Shown here piece by piece: positions 22,077-35,195 of a DNA stretch of 64,000 bases. The stretch lies in assembly GCA_030998225.1 (NCBI GenBank), contig JAPYXD010000746.1, positions 3,534,001 through 3,598,000 on the forward strand. Direction: 5' to 3'. Each line of letters begins with the position of its first letter. Position 1 is the stretch's first letter. The position numbers and the translations under genes were made by a program. The notes beneath the pieces were generated by a model. That model had not been told where the DNA came from. It did not search any database and worked only from the letters and a program-made list of their open reading frames with translations. This DNA is from Diplolepis rosae. Its lineage: Eukaryota; Arthropoda; Insecta; Hymenoptera; Diplolepididae.

Positions 22077-25000
22077 TTAAATTATACGTAAACCCAATTT
22101 CCCTCGTAATTCAGCGAATCGAGTTCCTGCAAGGCCCTTTGTCAGAATGTCTGCAAGTTGCTCCTGTGATGGGACATATTTTACATCTATAACACGATCG
22201 GTGAATAAGTCTCTAACGTAATTATATTTCACATCAATGTGCTTTAATCTGCGATGTTCCCACTTGTTTAGTAAATGAATGCAGGATTGATTGTCCTCAA
22301 AGATCACAATAGGATCACCTATTATAATTCCGAAATCAGTGAGAAGATTTCGCATCCATGTTAATTCCATTGATGCACTAGCTAGGGCTACGTACTCTGC
22401 TTCCGTCGACGATAGAGCCACGGTAGACTGTTTTCTTGTCGACCAACAAACCAATCCTCCATAAACTTTGAACAGAAAACCCGATGTTGACTTTCTATCT
22501 TTGTCACCGGCCCAGTCTGCATCAGCATACCCTATTAGTTTGTCGTCGTCATTTTTTTGGTAGTGGAGACTCATATTAGCAGTTCCCCGAATATACCGCA
22601 GTATTCATTTTAGGCCAGTCCAGTGAGTTTCTGTGGCATTACTCTGGAATCTGCTGTAAAAATTCACTGCCGTGCTTATATCGGGCCTCGTAGTCAACAT
22701 TACGTACATTAGGCACCCGACGAGTTCTCGAAAAGGTTTCTTTCCAATAATGCAATTTGTCGAATCCTCTTCTGCTGGCGGTTTTGCTTCCATCGGTGTC
22801 TTGGATGGCTTGCAATTTTCCATGTTGAACCGTTTCAAAAGATTCTTCAGATATGCCGTCTGACTAAGGTACATCCCATCTTCCTTTCTTTCGATTTTAA
22901 TTCCAAGAAAGAAATTAAGTTCCCCTAGATCTGTCATAGAAAATTTTCGCGTCAGTGCTATCTTAATCTTCTCCAATTCAAATTCATTGTTTCCTGCGAT
23001 AATCAAGTCGTCAACATACACAATGAGGGAAATTTTAGCATTTCCTTTCTCATAGATGTGTACTGCAATTAAATTTTCCTTGTTGATGATAGACAGAAGT
23101 GTTCTCACGGTTGCAAGTCGAGCTACTGGCGCAAATGTCTCGTCGTAGTCGAACCCTTTCTTCTGTGAGCAGCCTCTGATAACCAACCTAGCCTTATATT
23201 TTACGACATCTCCTGCGTCATTTCTTTTGATCTTGAATAACCATTTGCTATCTATGGGTCTTCTTCCTTCTGGGAGCTCTGTCAGGACCCAGGTATCATT
23301 CTTTTCGAGAGCCATGATTTCCTCATCCACATCTTGGTACCAATCTTCCTTGTCGTCTCTTCCTCTGATGTCATCAAAGCTTTTGGGTATATCCTCGATG
23401 TAAGCCTCTGCATTCAAAGCCAACACTGTGAAATCTTCCAAGTATTTAGGTTTGTTGATTGTCCGATTACTGCATCGAGGTTTAAGAGGACTCTTTTCCA
23501 TTTCCTCCGCATTGCTCGTTCCCTCAGAGTCTGGCGTTTCAGTGTCATTTTGGGCTTCAGCAAGTTTGTGAGCAACTTCGCCTGCATTTTGGATTTCCGT
23601 TGAGTCATTTCCCTTATCTTCTTCGAGATCTGGTGCGTAATCTATGTACTCGTCGTCAAATGAGAATTTCAATTCATCAAAGATGATATCCTTTTCTAAG
23701 AAAATCGTCCTCTCTGCAGGACACCAAAGGCGATATCCATTGGTACAATACCCAAGCATAAAACACCTTTTTGATTGTGAATCGAATTTTCCATGATTTA
23801 TATTTTTCGGGAGATGCAGATAGGCCACACATCCAAATACCTTGAGCTTTCCTAAGTTAGGTCTCTGTCCATACCACATTTCAGCTGGTACTTTATTTTT
23901 CAGCGCACTAGTAGGGCTTCGGTTTATCAAATAGACCGCCGTTAGTACAGCTTCCGACCAAAACATTTTACTCCGTTTTGAGTTTAAGATCATGCACCTA
24001 GCCTTTTCTATAATCGTTCTGTTCATCCTTTCCGCCACGCCATTTTGCTGAGGTGTATACCTGATTGTAAACTCAAACTGTATTCCTCGTTCCTCGAAAT
24101 GATTTTTCATTTCATTCGAGATATATTCGCGACCATTGTCACAACGAAAACGACTTAGTTTGGCGTTAAAATGAGCAGTGGCCATTGCCTCGTACATCTT
24201 GTAATAACGAAAAACTTCAGACTTTGCATGCAAAGTATAAGCGACTGTGAAGTGCGTAAAGTCATCAATAAACGTCAACACGTACCTTTTACCGTCATGA
24301 AATTCCACACTGATTGGGCCAAAAAGGTCACTGTGTACTCGTTGCAATGGCCGCCGTGTTTGAGTTCTTTCCTGATTGTGTGGCTGTCGGGTCTGTTTTC
24401 CTTCTACACAGTTTTGGCAGATGGTTTTAACTGATTCTTTTGCATTGAGATTAATTCCATCAACTAGATCTTTGAGTTTCTTCAGACCATTATAGTTTAT
24501 GTGGCCCAAGCGTTGGTGCCACAACTCAGCATTTCCGATTGATATACAAGCATTTACCTTCTCTTCTCCAGTCAATAAGTCCAGTTCGTATAACTTAAAT
24601 TTCCGATGTGCAACAGCAACTATCTCATCTCCTTTGATAATAGAGCCTTTTCCCTTTTCAAACTCTATCCTGTAGCCGTTCATGTCTAGTTTACGAATAG
24701 ACAACAAATTAAATTCCAAGTCCGGTACCAGGAGAACGTCTTTAATGGTTATTGACATTTCGCCATTGTCAACAATCGAACTTGCTTTGATGTCACCTGT
24801 TTTTCTTGATATGAGAGTTTGCCCGGTTTTTGCTACTTTAATCTTTACTGGCTCTTTTAACAATCTTATGTTACTCAGAAAAACATCTGTGCTTACCATA
24901 TGTTCCGATGCCCCAGAATCCAAATACCAACTCAAACAGGCTGAATTTTTACCTCTATTATATTCAGTATTGTAGTTCCTAGCGACACTTGTAAAAGCAA

Positions 25001-25883
25001 AATCTTCATTGTTGTGATCCAGTTCTAGGTCCGCAGCTAGATTGGCCGATTTTGAGTTTTTCCAACCACGACCTTCCTTATTTCCCGATTCCTTCCACAA
25101 ACAGTCCGATCGTTTGTGACCACTTTTCCCGCATTTATAGCAATTATACTTAAACGACCTTTTATTTCCGTTTGACGCATTATTTCGACCATCGAATTTT
25201 TTAAAGTTTCCACGACCTGATGGTGCCACAAATGCAGCAGACGACTGCATTGTACTTCCCGAACCGCTTTCAGTTTCTTTTCGCTTCGACTCCTCGTCTA
25301 GAAGACGATTTTTAACGAACGCTAGTGTTAATTTTTCCGAAGACAACGTTTCCAGTGCCGTAACTACAACTTCATATTCCGCTGGCATCGTCAACAGGAG
25401 ATGGCACACCACATCCGTTTCTTCCAGTGCTGCACCTGTCGACCGAAGTTCCCGCACTAGTTTATCGAACTTCAGGAAATGCGACTCTAGAGAATTCGTT
25501 GATAAATACTTCATAGTTAATAACTTTTTCCGAAGCAACAATTGACTCGCGATACCTTTCCGTTCAAACGTACTCGACAATACATTCCAAATCTCAAACG
25601 CCGTTTCCCTATCCTTGACGTATTCCAGGTGACTATCCGCGATACGTTGCACTATTTGAGATTTGCACTTCCGATCTTTCTTTTGGAAACCCTCAAGCCT
25701 GTTTTGTTTTTCTGTTCTTACCGCGGCCGTGTCAGTTTCCTCAAACGTAACCATGCTTGTATACTCTTGCTCCACAACACTGAGCAAATCCCGCTCATCC
25801 AGTAGCGTTTCCATACGGAACTTCCAGTTACTGAAATTCGTTCCATCAAAGAGGGGAATTTTGTATCTGTCTTCTTCCGACAT
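22077..25883 (-). pseudogene. Copia gag-pol polyprotein with one stop and an in-frame RT deletion
   Basis: A single frame of 1268 codons is broken only by a TGA near 22605. Domains in order are Gag; zinc knuckle CYKCGKSGHKRSDC; protease WYLDSGASEHM; the pre-integrase region (LWHQRLGHINYNG); integrase core with HSDLFGP, RCDNGREY and QQNGVAERMNR; reverse transcriptase with ETFAPVAR and IVYVDDLI; and RNase H with GYADADWAGD and SSTEAEYVAL. Between NLIAVH and IYEKGN about 70 residues are missing, including the RT motif A aspartate and the LYGLKQ-type region. The stop lies just before RNase H. The copy cannot reverse transcribe on its own. Confidence 0.93.
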
Positions 25884-25984
25884 TTTTTTTTTTCACTGAC
25901 TTCGTCTTACAACGACGCTCACCTTTTTAACAAGACAATTAAGACCATTAACGTTGCCAGGGCGTATGTACTGGGCTCATAACC

Positions 25985-26219
25985 TGATAAAAGTTACACT
26001 TGGTGATGCGAGAATGTCAGGTGAACACAATAAAACCAGAATTGCAACTCTGCTCTTGTATAAAGATAGTTTTATTTATCGCTAAGTACACGAAAAGAAA
26101 ACAAAACGACTAGCACGGACACCTGAGCACGATTGAATGTCTCCCTGCTAACTACCGCGCCATCTGTATTCCATGTCGATAAAGTAGAGCACATATGTTA
26201 AATTGCACCACATTCAACA
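25985..26219 (-). repeat. 5' LTR of Copia
   Basis: It is identical by eye to the other LTR and adjoins the initiator-Met primer-binding site (about 25966-25984). It would carry the promoter for minus-strand transcription. Confidence 0.92.
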
Positions 26220-26500
26220 CAAATATATAATATATTTACCATGTAAAAAAGCTACGTCTTTTCAAATCTAAAATATTTCATTCCAAGAAAATCTCAATTC
26301 AGCTTCGCACTTTTTCTGTGTATTTTTAGGATTTAACAGGTTTTAATAAAAATCACTAATAAAGGCTCCGATCTGAGCCAAAATGTCAGATTCATATTAA
26401 CTTCATCATTTTCGACCAGAAAGTCAATCTTTTCCAACAATAAACCAGTATTTAAGACCAAAGGTCAATACAACTAGCACTTTCAATTAATAGCATAGTA

Positions 26501-26780
26501 CACAAAAAAACTTTTTATATCAATTTTTACTAAAGTATTTTTCAATTTAGTGAAAAACGTATCACTCTAAGACTTTTTGTCAAAAAAAAATACTAAACTT
26601 TAGAAGAATGATATGAAACTTTAGTCTGAATTATATTAAAATTTGTTATGAACTATGCTATAGTTTCATATCATTCTCCTAAAGTTTAGTATTTTTTTTG
26701 ACAAACGGTCTTAGAGTGATACGTTTTTCCCTAAATTGAAAAATACTACAGTAGAAGTTGATATAAAGAGTTTCTCCGTG
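26501..26780. mobile_element. CACGGAGAAA-type palindromic MITE (left arm copy)
   Basis: 280 bp flanked by TA on both sides, with CACAAAAAAACTTTTTATA and its near-complement ending CTCCGTG. It is nearly palindromic throughout. TA targets and these termini suit mobilisation by a Tc1/mariner transposase. The mirror arm carries the same insertion at 28982-29263. Confidence 0.8.
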
Positions 26781-27822
26781 TACCTAAAGAAAATAGTATG
26801 TATAATGATAAAAATTGAATTAAAATATTATGAATTTTAAATAAAATTGTAATTATATTTAAAAATGTTATGCTTAATTTTGTTCTGAATATTTTTAATT
26901 TACAAAAAATTTAAAAAGTTTAATTAGGAATTTCAAAGTGACATGTTTTATAACATGTCTACTATTATATTGACCCAAATTCATTTAAACTTATAGGTAT
27001 GAATCACTATTATTTCAGTACAGGATTTTTTTCACGTACTCCTGTATTCTGTTCCGGATATATTTCTATGTACATAATACGAAAAAATGTAAATAATGAA
27101 CAATAAATTCAATCCAATTTGAAGAAACATTATTACAAGTACTTATTTGCTGAGGAAATTGATTCTGATTGTAAATTAGAGTCAACATACAAACTAGACA
27201 ATCCTTGTTATTTTTATTTTTTATAATTCCGAAATTCAGCTTTGTAGAAAGGGAGTCTAATGTGGATATATGTTTAAATATTATTTATATTCATTTATTA
27301 AAATGATTGATTAAAATTAAAATTTATTTATTCATTAAAATTTAATACTTGATTTTTAAATTTATTCATTTATTAATTAAAATGTAATAATTTATTATTA
27401 AATTATATTTAATCATAATATAATATTTAATAATTAATTATAATTTAATATTATAATTAATTAATTAATGTTTAATGACTACCAATAAGCTTCTGATATT
27501 AAAATCAATAAAAAATTCAAAATCAATCTCATCATATTATACGCCCAAATGTTCAACATCATATCTTGCGTTTTATCCCTGGACTTGAATATTTTCAATT
27601 TATACAGCCTAAGCAAATGTAAGCTTGTGGGTATTCGAGAGGATTGAGGGGTACGGGGAGAGTTGTGGACAGCGCGCCTATGGTTTAGTTGGCGAACTAC
27701 TTCGATGTGTCAAATCGCCGGGCAGAGGTGTACAGGGGGACCTGAACATTTTCGCCGGACGCGCCGTCTACAATCTTCGCGGGGAACTAGGCCTGCACCG
27801 CATCTAGGCTTATAATATCTTT

Positions 27823-27914
27823 GTCAATGGTTAATCGTAATCCCGAACAAAGTCTCGACGGTCGGGACGTAGTAAATTAAATGACTCTAGCAGGAGCAGC
27901 AACTGATCTCTATC
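27823..27914. other. Unpaired centre of the giant palindrome
   Basis: About 90 bases separate the two GC-rich innermost arm ends (GATGCGGTGCAGGCC and its complement). They contain CCCGAACAAAG and ATCAGAGATGAG but no recognisable gene. Short unique centres like this are expected where two inverted copies meet. Confidence 0.7.
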
Positions 27915-28981
27915 AGAGATGAGTTGGGACAAAGATATTATAAGCCTAGATGCGGTGCAGGCCTAGTTCCCCGCGAAGATTGTAGACGGCACGTCCGGCG
28001 AAAATGTTCAGGTCCCCCTGTACACCTCGACCGCCGATTTGAACAATCGAAGTAGTTCGCCAACTAAACCTTAGGAGCGCTGTCCAGAACTCTCCCCGTA
28101 CCCCTCAATCATCGCGAATACCACATGCTTACATTTGCTTAAGCTGTATACATTGAAAATATTCAAGTCCAGCGATAAAACGCAAGATATGATGTTGAAC
28201 ATTTGGGCGTATAATATGATGAGATTGATTTTGAATTTTTTATTGATTTTAATATCAGAAGCTTATTGGTAGTCATTAAACATTAATTAATTAATTATAA
28301 TATTAAATTATAATTAATTATTAAATATTATATTATAATTATATTATAATTAAATATAATTTAATAATAAATTATTAAATTTTAATTAATAAATGAATAA
28401 ATTTAAAAATCAAGTATTAAATTTTAATGAATAAATAAATTTTAATTTTAATCAATCATTTTAATAAATGAATATAAATAATATTTAAACATATATCCAC
28501 ATTAGACTCCCTTTCTACAAAGCTGAATTTCGGAATTATAAAAAATAAAAATAACAAGGATTGTCTAGTTTGTATGTTGACTCTAATTTACAATCAGAAT
28601 CAATTTCCTCAGCAAATAAGTACTTGTAATAATGTTTCTTCAAATTGGATTGAATTTATTGTTCATTATTTACATTTTTTCGTATTATGTACATAGAAAT
28701 ATATCCGGAACAGAATACAGGAGTACGTGAAAAAAATCCTGTACTGAAATAATAGTGATTCATACCTATAAGTTTAAATGAATTTGGGTCAATATAATAG
28801 TAGACATGTTATCAAACATGTCACTTTGAAATTCCTAATTAAAATTTTTTAATTTTTTGTAAATCAAAAATATTCAGAACAAAAATAAGTATAACATTTT
28901 TAATTATAATTTCAATTTTATTTAAAATTCATAATATTTTAATTCAATTTTTATCATTATAAATACTATTTTCCTTAGGTA

Positions 28982-29263
28982 CACGAAGAAACTCTTTATA
29001 TCAACTTCTACTATAGTATTTTTCAATTTAGGGAAAAACGTATCACTCTAAGACCTTATTGTCAAAAAAAATACTAAATTTTAGGAGAATGTTATGAAAA
29101 CTGTAGCATAGTTCATAACAAATTTTAATATAATTCAGACTAAAGTTTCATATCATTCTTCTAAAGTTTAGTATTTTTTTTTGACAAAAAGTCTTAGAGT
29201 GATACGTTTTTCACTAAATTGAAAAATACTTTAGTAAAAATTGATATAAAAAGTTTTTTTGTG
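28982..29263. mobile_element. CACGGAGAAA-type palindromic MITE (right arm copy)
   Basis: 282 bp between TA dinucleotides at 28980-28981 and 29264-29265. The flanks are the mirror image of those around 26501-26780. It was therefore present before the two arms became inverted copies. Confidence 0.8.
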
Positions 29264-29921
29264 TACTATGCTATTAATTGAAAGTGCTAGTTGTATTGAC
29301 CTTTGGTCTTAAATACTGGTTTATTGTTGGAAAAGATTGATTTTCTGGTCGAAAATGATGAAGTTAATATGAATCTGACATTTTGGCTCAGATCGGAGCC
29401 CTTATTAGTGATTTTTATTAAAACCTGTTAAATCCTAAAAATACACAGAAAAAGTGCGAAGCTGAATTGAGATTTTCTTGGAATGAAATATTTTAGATTT
29501 GAAAAGACGTAGCTTTTTTACATGGTAAATATATTATATATTTGAAAAGGAAAGGCTTGAATATAAAACAATCCTAAGAACATTTTTTTCAAGAAAAATA
29601 TTCCAAAGAAATTCTTTACGTGACATTTTTTGCACGGCAAATTGAGTATGTATTGTATGGGTGTAAAATACATGATTTATATTTCTTGGAATAAGTATAC
29701 TTAGTAAACCCCAAAAACAAAGTATTACAATTGTCATATAAAAAAGTTACGTCAATTTAACAACTGACTTTTTCTGTATATTTTCATAATTTAATAAAAA
29801 AACCCTGATGAGGGTTCCGATCTAAGCTGAAATGTCAGATTGATATTAATTTTATCATTTATGGACTTCAAAGCAAATCTTTTCCAAAAATATACTACTA
29901 TTAATTTCTACTTATATCTCA

Positions 29922-30762
29922 TGTTACGTCACAAGTACGCAAATATACTTACTTTGATCGAAGATTCCTCGTTTTAAGTTAGGATCGAATGATCCTCGCT
30001 TAGGGATGAGGATAAGTCAATGGAAGACACAATGATTATGAAAATAATACAAATTGAATTTATTTTACTGGTTAAAATTTCCGGATATACATTCGTTAAG
30101 ACAATTCTTATATAATGTAGGCACAGGCTGGTTGGTACGTGGGTGAGAAAGAGACAAAGAATAAAGATAGAGAGAGAGAGGTTCGGTACCTTTATGTTGA
30201 GGGTTAATCCACACGGCGGTGAGTTGTAAGTACTGGATCCCCACAGGTGTAGTCCAAGTGTGTGAGAGAGACGGAGTTATAGGCCGCACAGTTATATTCC
30301 GTAAAGGGCGGTGATCCAAATTTATGACACTGTTCGAAGATCTATACAAAGATCTATACAAGTCCACGATGACTTTTACGACTCCCGAACTTTGATTTTA
30401 AATTGTCCCGGTCGAATTTTATTAATCTCAAACTCAGAGATTTTCGAAGTTAAATTGAAATGCCGCACTGGACTATTGTCGCGAGACCGGTTATAAATCC
30501 CAAGGAAAATTTAAGTGTCGAACTAGACGAAGAATTTACTGACTGCTTGCTCTTGGTGTGGGCCTCTTTTATATTTTTTTATACAAATTGACGGTCAGCG
30601 AAAATCGTGACGTAGTGATATCTTCTTAAGAGGAGAAGGGGCCCTATACTGCTCCCTACTTCCCCTACTCCCTATTCCCCTTTATCGATTTTCTCATAGA
30701 TTTCTTAACTCAATCCAGCCTGTGTTTATTATATACATTCAAATATGTCGCGGGACGTGACA
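29922..30762 (+). mobile_element. Probable solo LTR (841 bp)
   Basis: It begins TGTTACGTCAC and ends GTGACA. The sequence is absent from the mirror arm, whose uninterrupted site is at about 21366-21374. The flanks CTCA (29918-29921) and CTAA (30763-30766) are consistent with a 4-bp target duplication with one change. It contains an AG-rich microsatellite, a direct repeat of AAGATCTATAC, and a TTTTATATTTTTTTAT block that may be a promoter. No coding region is seen. It could instead be another short element with TG...CA ends. Confidence 0.55.
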
Positions 30763-32374
30763 CTAAATATGGTATTCAAATTAATCGATTAATTATAAAA
30801 AAAATACAATAATAGAACAATATTTTTTAAACCCTTTTACAGACAATTTCAAAACAGCATTTATGAAGAGATATCAAAATATTGAAATAAGACGATAATC
30901 TTAGAAATTATAAACTTTTTTTACCTTTGTAAAAAACAAGATTCAGATATACTTTCAACTTAAAATTTTCGCATAAAATGTCTTATTTTTTTATTTAAAT
31001 TTAAAAATTGTTGAACTTCCAATAAAATTATTTAAGCAAAGAAGTCGAGGCATATCAATTTTATTTTCCGAAGTTGGAAAGTTTATGACTTTATAGCTCC
31101 TCTTTATAGCTCATAGACTTCCTTTTTTACAACAAAATTATATATAGAGTATAGAACAGAACTTAAAATTATTAGCAAGCATATCCCGCTCAAAAATGCA
31201 AAAAATAGCATCTATGTGACAAATTTTATTATACAGAAATTCTCGATGAAATAATCAATGAAAAAAGTTCGTCAAAATATCTCTCTTTAAATATTCTACA
31301 CTTAACATTACTTGATTGAAATTAAAACAATAGGAATAAATTAAGTTAAAATAATATTTAAGACTATTAATGTACTGAGTAATAAACCAGCAATATTTTT
31401 ATGAATTTTTTTCATTATTTTAATGGAAAGAAAGAAATATAAATTATTTATTCGCAAAGAAAGACTCTAACCAAAAAGAAAATTATTCAAACCATAGAAA
31501 ATATGTTCTCGAAATTGGAAGTTCTGATATTTTGATATTGGAAGATATTGCGAGTTGTTTTATTGAATAATGAAAATATTTTGAGTTACGATGGAATAAA
31601 TATAAGAATTGTTATTTATAAACCATATTTATACTTTCAAATACAAAAATGCAGTAATGTCGTATGAAATTTAATACTTTTATCTTTTACTCAATTTTTT
31701 TGATTTTTAAATTTAATTTCCCCGACACTCCAAGTTAATTAAAATTATTGTCAAAAGAATTTATTTACTTACTTTCATTTTTAAATTTTTACCAAACTTT
31801 ATTAAATTTATAGTTGAGGAAAAGAATTTGCAAAATAAAATAAAGAGGGTATAGAAGTGGTTTGGATTATAATTATGATTATTTTAAAATAATTCATTAA
31901 ATATATATGAATTGCAAGAATATATGGCGTGTTCCATGGCAAATCGGACGGGTTCAGGACTCCATGTTTCCGATTTACTTGAAATTTCAAGGATTGATAG
32001 ACTAACATAAATAATGAAGAAACCCAAAATTTGAGATTATTTCATGCATTATTTAAAAAGTTATGGGATAAACAAAACAAAAAAAATATTTTTGTTCTTT
32101 TTCAATTATTTTAAAACTGAAACTAGGAAAAATTCTGAAAAAAATTACATAAACGTATCATTAGATGGCCGATGTAGCAGTATTTTTAGGGAAAATTTTT
32201 ACTCCAAATTTAATGATAAAAAAAAATGTTTTTTTCAAACAAATTGATTTTTTGAAAAAACGCCATCTTTGAAAAATCTGAAAAAATTCATAGTGATAGC
32301 TGCAAGTATTACGCAAGTTTTAAGTATATAATTAAGGAGCGCACTTAAAAATTGTGCAAAATATGAATTTTTTT

Positions 32375-35195
32375 GTAAAGTGATGCGCGTGGAATCACGA
32401 TCTTCGATCGACGGCGTCGGGCGCAATTTCCACTAATGTTCTATTACTATCTGCTTTTTCAAAAACGTTATTATCAAAAAGTGATGGGAAGTGATTATTA
32501 ATTGTTTAATTACCTCTTTATACTCATAACATATGAATAATGTAATGAGTTTTATGATTATTCATAAATTATCAAAAAAATTATTTTTTCTATTATCATG
32601 AAAATAAATGTGTTCGTAAAAAAACCACGAACAAATTTTTTACGTCAGAAAGTATGAAGAGTGATTTTTTGAATTGTACGTTGATGAGAATGTGATAAAT
32701 CGCAAAGACTCTGATTTTTCGTCAATATTATTGTCTTCGAGAGATTTTTGGAACCGGATGGTACCTGGAGGCCGTGAGAAGGAAGATTTTGCGAGTCATT
32801 CACCGATTTCTGGTAATTTTAACAATTCAGAAAGAAATCATAAATGCTAGGAGGAACAAATCTTATTATTTTCTATCCTTCTTCTAAAACTTCATCTTTT
32901 ATAACTCTTATCCTGTATGAGTTGCAAAGGAGAGCATTTTTTTTGACATCTTTGAATTTATTGAGAAAATGCTCTGGGAATGCCCTTAAACTGCTTTCAT
33001 TTGAATCTGCCAGTATAATCTATGAAGAGGAAAATGATTTTTAAGCTGAGGCTTGATAAATTATTTATAGATCAGCACGTGATGATTTCACTATATTTCT
33101 ATTTGTATCGAGAGTGAAAAATCACGTGATATTCACTTACGGTTTTTTTGTATGGATTACAACAATGTTTCCTTTTTTGTCGAATCATGTCAACTGCTCT
33201 TTGAAAATAAACTCTCGTGGATTTTTTACCAACTAATTTATTTTCATGATAATAAAAAAAATTATTTTTTTGATAATTTATGTATAATTATAAAACTCAT
33301 TGCATTATTCATATGTTATGAGTATAAAGCGGTAATTAAACAATTAATAATCACTTCCCATCGCTTTTTGATAATAACGTTCTCGAAAAAGCAGATAGTA
33401 ATAGAACATTAGTGGAAATTGCGCCTGACGCCGTCGATCGAAGATCGTGATTCCACGCGCATCACTTTACAAAAAAATTCATATTTCGCACAATTTTTGA
33501 GTGCGCACCTTAATTATATACCTTAAATTTGCGTAATACTTGCGGCTATCACTATGAATTTTTTAAGATTTTTCAAAGATGGCGTTTTTTCAAAAAATCA
33601 ACTTGTTTGAAAAATACATTTTTTTTACCATTAAATTTGGAGTAAAAATTTTCCCAAAAAATACTGCTACATCGGCCATCTAATGATACGTTTATGTAAT
33701 TTTTTTGAGAATTTTTCCTAGTTTCAGTTTTAAAATAATTGAAAAAGAACAAAAATATTTTTTTGTTTTGTTTATCCCATAACTTTTTAAATAATGCATG
33801 AAATAATCTCAAATTTTGGGTTTCTTCATTATTTATGTTAGTCTATCAATCCTTGAAATTTCAAGTAAATCGGAAACATGGAGTCCTGAACCCGTCCGAT
33901 TTGCCATGGAACACGCCATATATAGATTTAATTAGATTAATTTTAGATTTATTTAGATTAATTTTAGATTTATTTAGAACCGCATCATTTTTGAAAAGGG
34001 CATAACCGGGTTTCTATGTGAAATCGGCCTTGAAACCAAATCAAATTTCGCATCGCCTATATGTAAGAGGTTGAGCACGAGATGATTTTGCCAAATTTTC
34101 AGATCATAATTCGCCATTTTGAATGAGTAATGATGGATTTTACCATTTTCGTTTATTGCGTTTTTCAGCAAAACTAATCATAGGAAAATTTTGAAAAAAA
34201 TCAGGATTATTTTTTCCAATAAAAGATACATTTGTGAATTTTTTCAGACTTTTTTATGTATAATTCGTGATGCAAGAAATTGCGAAAATTTTTGCACACA
34301 ATTTTATTCATGTTTGATTTGCGCGACCACTCTTTTGAATTATGCTATTCATTAGTTACCTATCGATAATTAAAACAGAATTTTTGCAGATTTTTGCAAG
34401 GTGTGGATGGGGGTAAAAAAATAAAAACCGTCAAAATACACATTATTCCAACATCTTATTATTAAAGCACTTTTTATAATAATAGTAGACTAATGAAAAA
34501 AAAAATTGTTATTTGCTAATAAACCTCTAACACGGTTTACTGCTGACATTTTTGCAAAATATTTACATGCATTCTGAACAAATGGTTGATTGTGATTATT
34601 TGCAAGTCGAAATAGTGTTGCGAAAAATATCTTTTCGTATTCTTGAATATTTTTCGAATATACAGGTGAAATTAATTTCTCTTTATTAAAAATAACATAC
34701 TCATTTTTCCACACAAGACATGAAAAATACCCTCAAATCGTCCTTCAGTTAGTTTAATTCTTGAAATTTTAATGAACACAAATAATAAGAAAAGCTCGTA
34801 AATTAAATAATTAATTAACTTGGATTTCTGGATAACAAACAATTTTTAGCAGCTATTTTGCATTACATTACTTACATTTTCGTTACATTTCTTTATGAAG
34901 TTTTGCCCGTTAAAAAATTTAGTCCGTTCAAAAACTGTTCGTTTTAAATCAAAGTGATATATAATATGTAAATTGGTTTTCCTACAAAAATATATTTTTT
35001 TGCCATCGAGTTTTTACAAATATAGACGGTTAATTGTACTTTCATAGCACTTCATACTCCATAAGTGGCTGAATATTTGCCAAACATACATATTTTTTTC
35101 AATTATAAATTATTCATCATCGCTTTCATTTTCGCAACACTATTTCGACTTGCAAATAATCACAATCATCCATTTGTTCAGAATGCATGTAAAAA
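32375..35195. repeat. Fold-back block present only in the right arm
   Basis: It has two back-to-back palindromes. 32381-32640 mirrors 33200-33450. About 33990-34640 mirrors 35100-35700. 33470-33905 repeats 19765-20220 in the same orientation, and 33990-34560 repeats 19235-19745. The left arm joins directly between 19760 and 19765. In the first loop (32680-32830) a reading of about 45 codons includes SSRDFWNRMVPGG, but no known domain was recognised. A 21-bp motif is tandemly repeated near 33920-33978. Confidence 0.7.

Larger units (their letters stand above)
21753..26219 (-). mobile_element. Copia (Ty1) LTR retrotransposon, recent but defective
   Basis: Two 235-bp LTRs that look identical flank a minus-strand gag-pol. 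The target CAAAT is duplicated at 21748-21752 and 26220-26224. The mirror arm has the single copy at 29540-29544. Next to the 5' LTR (25985-26219) the minus strand reads GGTTATGAGCCCAGTAC, matching the half-tRNA initiator-Met primer site typical of Copia. A purine tract (GAGGGGAAG) precedes the other LTR. Identical LTRs imply recent insertion. The coding region has a stop and an RT deletion. Confidence 0.93.
16810..27822 (+). repeat. Left arm of the giant inverted repeat
   Basis: The order of blocks mirrors 27915-38431. Matches seen are 16810-17040 with 36945-37102 plus 38360-38431; 17041-17745 with 36240-36945; 17746-18065 with 35915-36240; 19047-19760 with 35195-35912; 19765-20220 with 31925-32370; 20220-21752 with 29530-31925; and 26225-27822 with 27915-29520. 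Subtracting the elements at 18066-19046 and 21753-26224 leaves about 5.6 kb. Apart from the inserted elements it is AT-rich and non-coding. Confidence 0.85.

Noticed and set aside
24682..24975. Several plus-strand frames in 22672-25899
   Set aside because: Antisense shadows of the Copia gag-pol.
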